DNA from: Owenia fusiformis
Lineage: Eukaryota > Annelida > Polychaeta > Sabellida > Oweniidae
Assembly (NCBI GenBank): GCA_903813345.2
Contig: CAIIXF020000006.1
Coordinates: forward strand, 3,750,501-3,797,095
Length of the DNA stretch: 46,595 bases
Reading direction: 5' to 3'
The notes under the pieces are model-generated. The model worked only from the letters and a program-made list of their open reading frames with translations, ran no database searches and was not told the DNA's origin. How positions within the stretch are numbered: position 1 is the stretch's first letter; each line of letters begins with the position of its first letter. Of this stretch, positions 22,038 to 32,552 are shown one piece after another. A program made the translations under genes and the position numbers.

Positions 22038-22319
22038 TTAATCGATTTGGTCTACCTGGAGGTTGCAGAGATCTTTTAAATGTATCGATCTTTTCCCTCT
22101 CTTCAATTCCGCACTTGCTCTCTGCACTACAGCTTGTGATGGGCTCACTAAATTAATAGTTGACCCACCTTCTTGGTTGTTTCTTATCGAATATCGGCTA
22201 TCGTTTAATGAAATGTTCTTTTGAGATTTTTTAGAGTTCATAGGTAAACTGCGGTTCACGGATGATGCGAAAAAGTGCCCCCATTTAGTATCATCTGGTG
22301 TGTAACTAGATAGTCTCAT
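22038..22319 (-). CDS. Small polar protein between the two capsid genes, probably damaged
   Basis: From the ATG at 22317-22319, eight bases after the minor-capsid stop, the frame gives 93 codons beginning MRLSSYTPDDTKWGHFF. The sequence is rich in Ser, Asn, Lys and Arg, with no membrane segment. Polintons and adintoviruses commonly carry a small basic virion protein at this place, so a minor virion or core role is plausible but not shown. In the last third (about 22164-22038) a second frame looks more protein-like, with a Pro/Arg-rich segment, which suggests that a frameshift separates the front of this gene from its original end. A longer frame opening further upstream has no ATG and overlaps the capsid gene, so I did not use it. 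Confidence 0.6.
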   Translation of the reverse strand: MRLSSYTPDDTKWGHFFASSVNRSLPMNSKKSQKNISLNDSRYSIRNNQEGGSTINLVSPSQAVVQRASAELKRGKRSIHLKDLCNLQVDQID

Positions 22320-22327
22320 CTTGAAGT

Positions 22328-22771
22328 CTATACAATATGCGCTTTTTTGAAGTGTAACACACAAAAGAACGTATCGTTGTTAAATGAAAAAGCTTCGGTA
22401 CCCTTTGCTTCTTTTATACTGATAGATATGTGTTGGAATCCTGATGGTATAACGGGTGTATAAAGAACAGGGTTATAAGATTGACAATTCCCAGTGTAGA
22501 AAATGTCATCCTGGGTAGCGTGTACTTGTCTTAACAACTGAATATTTTCACCGCCAACTATGGTACCGTAACAAAGATTGCACATCACATTCATTACGAT
22601 TCTCCCGTATACTGTTGGATGTCTCAATTCCACCAATCCACACTGCCATTGTTCATCAGGATTCAATGAAATATATTCGGGTAATTTAACTGTGAACTTG
22701 GTATTATTGTTAGAAGGATATGTATCCATAGAATCAGTGCTGTTCAAGTATATATAAAATTGTGAAATCAT
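22328..22771 (-). CDS. Polinton minor capsid protein (penton-like single jelly-roll)
   Basis: A 147-aa protein that begins FYIYLNSTDSMDTYPSNNNT followed by KFTVKLPEYISL and the WQCGLVELRHP motif. This N-terminal pattern (a short strand, a Tyr-Pro-Asn/Ser segment, then a 'W.(C/V)GL.E(I/L).(H/Y)P' strand) is typical of Polinton and adintovirus penton-like minor capsid proteins, which close the five-fold vertices. The start is the ATG at 22769-22771. It is the first gene from the right end and is followed by the small basic gene 8 bp downstream of its stop, then the major capsid gene. At 147 residues it may be shorter than typical family members, so the C-terminus could be truncated. Confidence 0.82.
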   Translation of the reverse strand: MISQFYIYLNSTDSMDTYPSNNNTKFTVKLPEYISLNPDEQWQCGLVELRHPTVYGRIVMNVMCNLCYGTIVGGENIQLLRQVHATQDDIFYTGNCQSYNPVLYTPVIPSGFQHISISIKEAKGTEAFSFNNDTFFCVLHFKKAHIV

Positions 22772-22844
22772 GTTTCAACCTCAAGAGATCTAGTATTTAT
22801 GAATATTTTTTCTTAATCAAGTATATTTATGATATACTGGGACG

Positions 22845-23252
22845 TTATGCGTCTCAAATTGAAGCTACCACAAACCTCAGGTTATCACTATGGTTACTAC
22901 AAAAGCAAGCATCTCATCATTAGTAAAAATGTTATTAACCCCTGGCATCTCATTCCTGGTATCTCACTTTAGGCACCGCAAAGTAGTCTCAGTATCTCAT
23001 TCCTGGCATCGCATTTTTAGACACCGCAAAGTAATCCCGGCTTTAAGGTTTCACAAAGGTATCTCAGAGATATCTCAATGTTAAGACTCTCTACAAAGCA
23101 TTTCAATTAAATAAGGATACCGTTATCTGGCATCTCATTCCTGGTATCTCACTTTAGGCACCGCAAAGTAGTCTCAGTATCTCATTCCTGGCATCGCATT
23201 TTTAGACACCGACACCGCAAAGTAATCCCGTGCCTCCTTAACATACACTACT
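22845..23252. repeat. Right terminal inverted repeat, rearranged relative to the left
   Basis: From the outer end inward this repeat reads block A (23252-23129), block C (23128-23040), a second copy of A (about 23039-22942) and block B (22941-22848). The left end reads simply A-B-C. The outer A copy also has a 6-bp duplication (GGTGTC) that the left lacks. The outermost 40 bases match the left end exactly. Confidence 0.88.
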
Positions 23253-23258
23253 AATAGG
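23253..23258. repeat. Target-site duplication, right copy (AATAGG)
   Basis: Exact copy of the six bases at 12192-12197, directly after the terminal ACT of the Polinton. Confidence 0.92.
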
Positions 23259-26200
23259 CTGTATGATCATAATATAAGATATTCTATTAAAACAACTGAA
23301 AGAACACTGCACGGGTTATCATGCCTTCTATAGATATCAGATGGATTGATGGACTTTTTGGTATTTTCTTTTTGGGATATTTTATACGTTGGTTATAATA
23401 AGTTTCTCAAAAATATATCTTTTCTTCTATGAGTCTGAGTTAGATGCTATTTCATCTGTTTTCCCGAATGATACACTTTTGTATCTTCTGACCTAATACT
23501 GGACATATTACGAAAGACCAGGCATATATTTAACAACATATGATACACTGCTCAAATGAATCATGAATCACAAGATATGGCATTAATTTCCATCAGAAAA
23601 GAATGAATTCAGTAGTTTAAAAACAGCTTAGGGATTAAGAGAGGCTTAGGGGGTAAAAAAAGCTTGGTTTTAATGGGCATCCGTAGGAAAGCATTGAATC
23701 TCTAGCTAGAGGTTATTCAGGTTTTAGCAAGACGACAATTGGCGCAACCTCATCGCAATCTTGATAATTGCTGGTGTTGTCCCTATACTTGCCCTATACA
23801 AAAGACACATGATTACGAATAATCATCTCATAGCTCCATTTCCACAGCTTTTCATTAGAAAAATAGAAGAAAAACATTTAAGTTTACATGACGTTTATTA
23901 AGCATTACAGTATTTGTGATAGCTGCGACAAACACTCCATTGAAATCAGATCTATTTCAATGCGCTCTTTCAATTATATCTAGCTACGGCAATTATAATT
24001 TAGTAAGGTTTAAACGCCAGTGCATATTGCTAATTAGAGTTATAGTGTCATGAAGCTAGAAAAACACAAGTTGTCACATTGGAACGAGGCCACTCTGATG
24101 TTATATTTATCAAGCGTGAAAATGTTCAGAGCATATCAATTCAACAATAATATAAAATGTCGCGAATGACAAGCATTGAAAACACAGAACATCATATCAA
24201 CACAATGTTATTCTCTCATTAACAACCAGATTGTTTTATAAATATAGTCTTTTAGATTCTCATGGGCTTTTCAGTACATTCTTTATTATTTCTATCACTT
24301 TATAATGAACCTTACGTCCATGATCACTCATAGGGATAGCACTCACGCTAGAAATAGCCGCCTGATTTCGCTTATTTTACTCGCTTTCTCTCTTTGATTT
24401 GAATGAAGTGTCGGACATTTTGGCTTCATATATTAATTGAAATATAAGCTTCATGTGTGTTCTCTGTTTTTCTTGCTAGTTTCTTTTTATTCTGTTCTTT
24501 TTGGATTCTAGAAATGGGATCATTTCAAGATTTTCTTAATGGGTCTGCAGAAAACACAATGTTATTCTACTCTTGTTATTAATTCAAGATATTTTACACA
24601 CAAATTACCATCTGTGTGCTTTTCAAGTTGTTTTTTCTTTATAAATCTGGCGAATGGAATGACAGTAATCCCCCACATCATAAAATACACGATCTATTCA
24701 CGACATTTCTATAATTTGCTATTATATGCTCTGGACATGTTTGAAGACGAATGCCATGCAAATCATGGCTTAGCACAATATATCTCTCCAAACATCGCTG
24801 ATCAAAGTGTCGAGATGAATGACAGCCTCGCAGTGAATGACAGCAAAATTAAAATACTGACGTCCTGAAGATAATCTGAAAATTTCTTAATGAGAGCTTA
24901 TATAGGTGGCAGTCAGGTAAAATGTGACAATGGTATAATTTACAAATGATGTTCCCTAACCTAATTTTTGTCATTTAATTATTTGACTGTAAGCTTGGAA
25001 GAATGTGTTTAAATTTGTTGAAAAATAATCACATTAGTCGAACCTATACGATTCAATGACTTGGTTATAATATCAAAATAGTGCCTAGTACTCTAGCTTA
25101 ATTCACAATATCACATTTGCTGGGTGAACCTAATAATCATTTACTCTAATTGTATAGTAGTACTCCTGTACTATTCTCTATTCGCCTTATCATCTATCGC
25201 AACTATTGATAGCAAAAAAATATCATGATCTTAGATATAAAAAAAATTATAAACTTATTACAAAAAGATTAAAAGTTGAAATCAAATAATCAGCATTGAC
25301 TAAAGTATGTTATGATTTAATAGCTTTTTTAGATGGTTGAGTGAAAATTTTGATAAAAATGATATTTGTCATGATATTTGACATGATACCCTACAAATAT
25401 CACAGCATTTATGAAATAAACCAATATATTTGTATGTACAATATATATACAGAAAGACGTTACTTTAGTTAATTGTGTACTATCTGATGTGGCAGGTCCT
25501 AATTAGATGAGAAAGCGTAAACTCGGAAACTAGAAGATGCCACAAAGCTGTTCCATCTTACTACAACATGCAAACTTTGAGATGTAATTTGACATGGCAA
25601 AATCTGCACAAATCTCTTTTGAAGACTGATTAAGGTTCACTTATCAGCATTTGCAAGCGGCAATTATTTCACAGGACTGAGTCACATCTTCCCCCAAACC
25701 ATCTTACAATGAATAATATGATTCAAGTCATATAACAGACCCAAGCTTTTGTTTCAGCAATAAAAAACTGAATTTCTAAATGAGAATGTTCATAAAGTAG
25801 GCCACTTCTCATTAAAATTTTATAAACAAAAAAATCACAAATGGCGACACTAAAGTGTTATATCTTTATAAATAATGACTAGAACAAAATTAAAACATTT
25901 TCAAAAGATTATTTTCAATGACCGCTATAATATCGTCAGGAGAGTGTTGTTGATAATATCTTCTATTTACATAGGTCTAAGTGCTAAATGCATTTATCTT
26001 AACCATTTCATAATACAATACAACGTCATATACTTTTGTCACATTCAACTCCATTACAAATTGTCTATTAAATATTCATGTATGAAAATTAGAGCTGGCT
26101 TTCATAGAAAATGACGCTTCCACCTGCATTTTTTCTATTTAATTTCACTAAAAGAATAGTGTTTCTGAAGTATTAGTATTGGAACAGCTTCTATCAAGTT

Positions 26201-29200
26201 GCTTTGCTTAAATAAAAGATATTCAATCGTGTTCAATTTGATTACGTTTGCCATGGCTCCCACTTACCAGTTCAACAAATGTAACATTTATCAGAATTAT
26301 CGAAAGTACAACCATATTACACTATACATATTTAATCATATAAAATTCTGGAATTTTTCACAAGCAGATATAAGTAACATTTGGCGGAGGCATCATTTCA
26401 TTCACCACAGCTGCTGTTCTGTTTAATAGTTATTTCAATTTATGACGAAGAGTCATATTTCAACGTATTTATACAAAAGTTAAAATCTTTTTGTTCTTGA
26501 AAAAAAGTAAAGCATGTTTATCATTTAATTCATCATTCACTATGTCTTTTATGCAGAAGGGTGTGCTATATTAGTTGTGTTCATTAAAAAATGATGTTCT
26601 TCATGGCGTGTCTGTAGTCCGTCTGCTTAAAAAGAGGATTATGGGTAAAACAAAGCTTGAGTATACTGGATGTCAGGCATGCGGCCTTGCATGACTTAAA
26701 TGATTTAAAGCCAGTTAAATATTCATAATTTTACTAGCACTGCAGCAGAAAACATGTGAAATGACAATTATATTCTATAAGCTCCAAGTGGCCTGATATA
26801 AAACAAAGACAAGCAGTTTACTCAGAATTTAATAACATAATTTACCCAGCACTGAAACTCTGTATAATTGAATAATGATGTCGCATAATGTATGAGGAAT
26901 CCGGTTTATTTTTATCATCGCATGCAGCAGTGTGAATTCGCAGAAGACTGGATGCTTAAAGGCAACTTTCCTGAAAAATAATTCCTGTTTCTAGTATTTG
27001 TCTACAGCTTTAGTCAAACTCACTTAATATGTATAAGCCCTAGTCATTTACTTGGCATTAATGACATGGCATCCAAATATTTGCCTTATTCCGAAAGAGT
27101 TTTCCCATCCTTGGAGTGAAATATTACAGAGTAATGTTTTAATATGCAAAATAGAGTGAAATAAAGTGAAAATAACAAGGGAAGAAGCAAATAGGTATGA
27201 AGTACATACTCAAAATTATACAGAAATTCCAAAAAACTATGTACTTCATTCAAACTTTAAAGAGATATCGACATAAATTGAATAAAACAAAAGAGAAGTT
27301 TCAAAGCTGGGTGGAGCTATAATCACGGATTAGTGGCTCAGCAGTGAATAGCCCCGAGCTGGTGAAATCTTATTTCTTTTAAATTACGTCTTTGTTTCTA
27401 ACTTTTCATTGAAGTGTGCATCACTAATACAGGGAAGGGGACACCCCCGCAGTATGTGATTAACAATAAAATGAAGACGTCATGATAAATGCAGTTCCTG
27501 TCAATAGTATTGTAAAAGCTGAAGAATGAACCAAAATGAGAACCTTCATCAGATTCCAGAAAAAATGTCTCCACGATGATCCACTGTTTTTAAATGTCAT
27601 GGGATACTATAATGATGCAGGATATAAACAATTTGACCCTGAGGGGAAAATATGATATTCTCTTAAGTAGCATGTGAATAAAGTCTAACAGAATGCTATA
27701 TATTGTATCTATTCACTTTGAAACATTATGTAACCAAGTACTGTGTCAACACACTTGTGCTTTTGAAGTCTATTTTTATATTTCCTTTCAGGTTTTCTGA
27801 TGTTTTAATAAATGTGTATTTCAAGAGCTCTGCACTGAACATGTGTAATATGATAGTATTGTAAAAACACAGAGCACTAAAATATATAAGCCAGACAAGC
27901 TGATGTCATATAACAATTGATAGACAGTATCCTCTTAAAATTCATAATAAACCAAAGAGAATGAAAGCTGAATAAAAGGTTAAATGAGACCTACTAAAAT
28001 TATCAATGTGAATTACAATGGATGGCATATTATTAATCTTAAGATGCTAGAATATGAGCGATATACGATTTATGTCTAACTCAAAAAACTGATCCTTTTC
28101 TTGCCTTAAGATATTTCAGTCTAAAACCCCGACTGTTTCACTTCCCTATTGTCTATTTTTGCAAGCGAGCTGAGAATGGATAAAAGGACATGCTAAACTG
28201 ATTGTCATTCAAGATATCATGTGAAATCCACATCATTTTCCCACAAAGGGCTAACTAAAGCTCCATATCATTCACAATGAGACTGCGATTCTAACGCCTC
28301 GTCCTTATTTGGTAATACGTAATTGCTAAAGGTTGCGTTAACATAACGTGTTTAAGGTCTCTAGAGAGCTTTATCATTATATACCATTGTCTTCTCTTGT
28401 CATTGGTTCATGAAATACTACCATGTATTAAGTACTATTCTAGTCACGCATTTTCTACCACATTTCCTTTTAAAAATCAAACAAACTCTCCTATTTTTGT
28501 CATTTCGATATAATTTACTCAACACACATCACGACTGCTTACTTTATTTCTAGCTAATTCCAATCATTTTTACTTTATTTTTACTTTTATTAAAGCAAAT
28601 CAATGCTTTTTTCCCAGGATTCCACTGACAGTATCTCTTACGGGACGCGTCTGTTGACAGTTTTTCTGAGTGATGATGACACTCTCAAAATCACATAATT
28701 TCCACAAAAAATGTGAAAAATCACCAGTGAGTCTTTTTTACTCACATGTTGACTTTCAGATCAATCTTATTCAAAGAGACGGATTTTATTTTTACTTTGT
28801 ACCCAGATATCATTGCATTTATCAGGAGTGACACATTCAATTATAAAGATAGCCAAAGATATGGCACTGTATGTTATAATGTTGTCATAGTTTTTTATAT
28901 AGATAACTGATGGCGGGATGTAACCCGCAACCCTCACACAAACATGTCATCATCATCTCTTTACCTCAATCCATATAGGCAGTCCTTTCATTATCCAGTC
29001 ACAGTTTGGTGGGACTGCAACAACTGAGGTAAAATATGAGAGTATCACATGCACATAATAGAATCTGTACAATACTACACTACATATCCCCCACATACAA
29101 TTTAATAACATTTCCAAACATAAAATCAAAATCGGCAAAGACAATAGGCGATATGGCCAAATATGAGGCATATAAGAATATATATAAAACTACGAATTGC

Positions 29201-30912
29201 ATAAAAATACCAAACATTGAGGCAAAAGATTCAAAATAAAGTACGAAACCTATGAAACAAGCATTAAAAGGGTGCCACTGTAAACAAAGGTGCTTATAAT
29301 ACTGACAAATGTGAACCAAAGAATAGCTTGGATATTCATAATAAAGAGTTCCCAGAGAAATGCAAGAAATTAATATAATTCCACACAAATCAAGCTAGCT
29401 GCAATCAATCTAATTACAGCACAAAATACAACTCAAAATAATAGAAGTCAATGCTTTATTTCCTTGCTTTGTGATCAGAAATTTAGCAATATTCTCCAAC
29501 CTTTACCAAAAGAATACCATTTAAACACACCAAACCACACCAGATAACATTTCTGGAAGTATTCATAGCTTGGCCTGATAGAAGTGATAGAAACTCACTT
29601 TTTGCATTGTTAAAATTCATCTTCTGACATGTTTTGATTGAGATCTCCGTGACCAACCAGAAATGGTTTCCAAGCAAGGGGCATGCATATAATGCTATCA
29701 GCTTATTCAACTGAGGCTTGATCATTAATTGGTTGCACAAACCAATTACAACCATTGTCTTATAGAGCAATAATAACATGATTATATTACCTAGTTTGGC
29801 TCTGTAAGCTGTCTCTATCTCTATAGAACAGAGAGATATGATAGCATATATTATATGCAGAACACATTTTGATTCTAGAAACATAATACATGTATGTATT
29901 TAGACCGTATTGACCATATATCACTCAATGTTATAAAAAAATCCCGATGTCTAATTGTTCCAATGATGTCAAGTACATATAGCTTTAGTTTATATGATTT
30001 CAAGTACATGATGGCAAGTAAGCAACCACCAGCTATCAGCATATACTGCAATATTAGAAGCAGCAATATTCTGTCAAGAAGAGCGTATAAGACTTTGGAC
30101 GGGTACAGAGTTTCTTAATTATGTCTATGCACCAACGATAACTCAATTCCAGTATATAGTGTATACAGTGAAAATAACAAGCCACCGAATTGAAAGAAAA
30201 TTATGTTAAATCCTCATCGTTTTGTGAGCTTTGGGAATCTAATTGAATAGGGAGGCAAATACAGAAGGCAGAAAGTCATCTAGTGTATTATTGAGAGATT
30301 AAGAGAATCAGGACACTTGGCAACTATAATATATCATCTAAAACTCTTTAAATAAGCGATAATCTAAGCCTATAAAACCTTGCATTTGGTAATCCATGAT
30401 ATTTTCCATATGCTTTAACATATATTAGTATTTCCATACATTAGTTAAAAAATTAGAATGGCTGGTGATCTGATTGGTTTAATCCCAAATCGTAAACTGA
30501 TTAATTACGTCAGAGGGTAGTGTTCTAGCCCCAGGGTATAGAATCAAGCCTAACATCCAGCAATTGAGAGCTGAGCCCGTAAGTGACGCTATAAAATAAT
30601 ATCTGATAAATCATAGACATACTCCGAAGAACTTGATTTAATAGAATGAGAAGAAGTAGCCCATATTTGAACCGCTCTCCGTTCCAAACTATTCCTTGTC
30701 ATTTCTCCGCAAAATTTAAATGAAATATTGAATTTTTAAATGTTATTGCAATTAGGAATATACTCTTCATGCTTACAGGTTTTATTTCTTAGAAACTCTA
30801 CTTTATTCTCTATTAATTAACATATGAAATCAAGATAATTGATGGAATTATTTCCCGGATGAAGAATAGTAGCGATGATGTATGAATATAGTGAACTGTC
30901 AGCTACCTGCCT
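23259..30912. other. AT-rich stretch without a supported gene
   Basis: About 7.6 kb with only short chance-like frames. The longest (29483-29884 minus, 133 codons) is rich in Leu, Ile and Cys as expected from AT-rich sequence and matches no family I know. A possible 50-bp exon on the minus strand near 28972-29021 has splice-like edges but no support beyond that. I see no rRNA, tRNA or strong repeat. It could be host intron or intergenic DNA. Confidence 0.5.
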
Positions 30913-31412
30913 NNNNNNNNNNNNNNNNNNNNNNNNNNNNNNNNNNNNNNNNNNNNNNNNNNNNNNNNNNNNNNNNNNNNNNNNNNNNNNNNNNNNNNNN
31001 NNNNNNNNNNNNNNNNNNNNNNNNNNNNNNNNNNNNNNNNNNNNNNNNNNNNNNNNNNNNNNNNNNNNNNNNNNNNNNNNNNNNNNNNNNNNNNNNNNNN
31101 NNNNNNNNNNNNNNNNNNNNNNNNNNNNNNNNNNNNNNNNNNNNNNNNNNNNNNNNNNNNNNNNNNNNNNNNNNNNNNNNNNNNNNNNNNNNNNNNNNNN
31201 NNNNNNNNNNNNNNNNNNNNNNNNNNNNNNNNNNNNNNNNNNNNNNNNNNNNNNNNNNNNNNNNNNNNNNNNNNNNNNNNNNNNNNNNNNNNNNNNNNNN
31301 NNNNNNNNNNNNNNNNNNNNNNNNNNNNNNNNNNNNNNNNNNNNNNNNNNNNNNNNNNNNNNNNNNNNNNNNNNNNNNNNNNNNNNNNNNNNNNNNNNNN
31401 NNNNNNNNNNNN
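30913..31412. other. Assembly gap of exactly 500 N
   Basis: A run of 500 N, a round number that is probably a placeholder, so the real distance is unknown. The 13-bp tandem array begins directly at its right edge, so the array very likely caused the gap and continues into it. Confidence 0.98.
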
Positions 31413-32486
31413 GTATAGTTCTGTTCAATAGTTCTGTTGAATAGTTCTGTTGAATAGTTATGTTGAATAGTTCTGTTGTATAGTTCTGATGTATAGTTCT
31501 GTTGTATAGTTCTGTTGTATAGTTCTGATGTATAGTTCTGTTGTATAGTTCTGTTATATAGTTCTATTGAATATTTCTGTTGTATAGTTCTGTTGAATAG
31601 TTCTGTTGAATAGTTCTGCTTTATAGTTCTGTTGAATAGTTCTGTTGTATATTTCTGTTGAATAGTACTGTTGAATAGTTCTGTTGTATAGTTCTGTTGA
31701 ATAGTTCTGTTGTATAGTTCTGCTGAATAGTTCTGTTGTATAGTTCCGTTGTATAGTTCCGTTCAATAGTTCTGTTGAATAGTTCCGTTCTATAGTTCTG
31801 TAGTATAGAGTTCTGATGTATAGTTCTGTTGTATAGTTCTGTTGAATAGTTCTGTTGTATAGTTCTGTTGTATAGTTCCGCTGAATAGTTCTGTTGTATA
31901 GTTCCGTTGTATAGTTCCGTTCGATAGTTCTGTTGAATAGTTCCGTTGTATAGTTCTGTAGTATAGAGTTCTGATGTATAGTTCTGTTGTATAGTTCTGT
32001 TGTATAGTTCTGTTGAATAGTTCTGATGTATAGTTCTGTTGAATAGTTCTGTTGAATAGTTCTGTTGAATAGTTCTGTTGAATAGTTCTGTTGTCTAGTT
32101 CTGATGTATAGTTCTGTTGTATAGTTCTGTTGTATAGTTCTGATGTATAGTTCTGTTGTATAGTTCTGATGAATAGTTCTGTTGTATAGTTCTGTTATAT
32201 AGTTCTGTTGTATAGTTCTGATGTATAGTTCTGTTGAATAGTTCTGTTGAATAGTGATGTTGCATAGTTCTGTTGAATAGTTCTGTTGAATAGTTCTGTT
32301 GTATAGTTCTGTTGTATAGTTCTGTTGAATAGTTCTGTTGAATAGTTCTGTTAAATAGTTCTCTTGTATAGTTCTGTTGTATAGTTCTGTTGAATAGTTC
32401 TGTTGTATAGTTCTGTTGTATAGTTCTGTTGAATAGTTCTGTTGAATAGTTCTGTTGAATAGTTCTGTTGTATAGTTCTGTTGTAT
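31413..32486 (+). repeat. Tandem array of a 13-bp unit (TAGTTCTGTTGWA)
   Basis: About 80 copies of a 13-bp unit, TAGTTCTGTTGAA or TAGTTCTGTTGTA, with scattered single-base variants (CTGATG, CCGTTC). The array loses regularity at about 32487-32550 (GTCTGATTCTGTTGTCTGG) before the next satellite. The repetitive peptide frames on either strand are translations of the array and not genes. Confidence 0.95.
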
Positions 32487-32552
32487 AAGTATGCTGTCTG
32501 ATTCTGTTGTCTGGTTCCTTTGTCTTGTTTTATTGTCTGATTATATTGTCTG

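Larger units (their letters stand above)
12198..23252. mobile_element. Complete Polinton/Maverick element, 11,055 bp, no visible polymerase B
   Basis: The element starts with AGTAGTGTATGTTAAGG and ends with the exact reverse complement. It is flanked by a perfect 6-bp direct repeat, and its terminal inverted repeats are at least 300 bp. Inside are the marks of the family: retrovirus-like integrase, FtsK/HerA-type ATPase, adenain-type protease, double jelly-roll major capsid protein and penton-like minor capsid protein, all on the minus strand. A further unknown gene is on the plus strand beside the left end. Known Polintons usually measure about 15-20 kb and also carry a protein-primed DNA polymerase B of more than 1,000 codons. 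Nothing of that kind fits here: the two non-coding gaps (14015-15754 and 17468-18727) hold no long frame. The clean ends and short duplication suggest a fairly recent insertion. Confidence 0.95.

Noticed and set aside
27320-27365. tRNA-like A-box (TGGCTCAGCAG) with a weak B-box-like GGTGAAATC, a possible SINE head
   Set aside because: The spacing is too short, the B-box is poor, and I see no tail or target-site duplication.
28972-29021. Possible 50-bp exon on the minus strand with splice-like edges (TTGTTGCAG before, GAG|GTAAAG after)
   Set aside because: The segment is too short and matches no protein I know; sites of this quality are common by chance in 7 kb.
29483-29884. 133-codon minus-strand frame
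   Set aside because: Composition is that of chance AT-rich translation, with no domain, no partner gene and no conserved motif visible.
31554-31766. 70-codon frame with a 13-residue peptide repeat
   Set aside because: Simple translation of the 13-bp tandem array; the periodicity is forced by the DNA unit.
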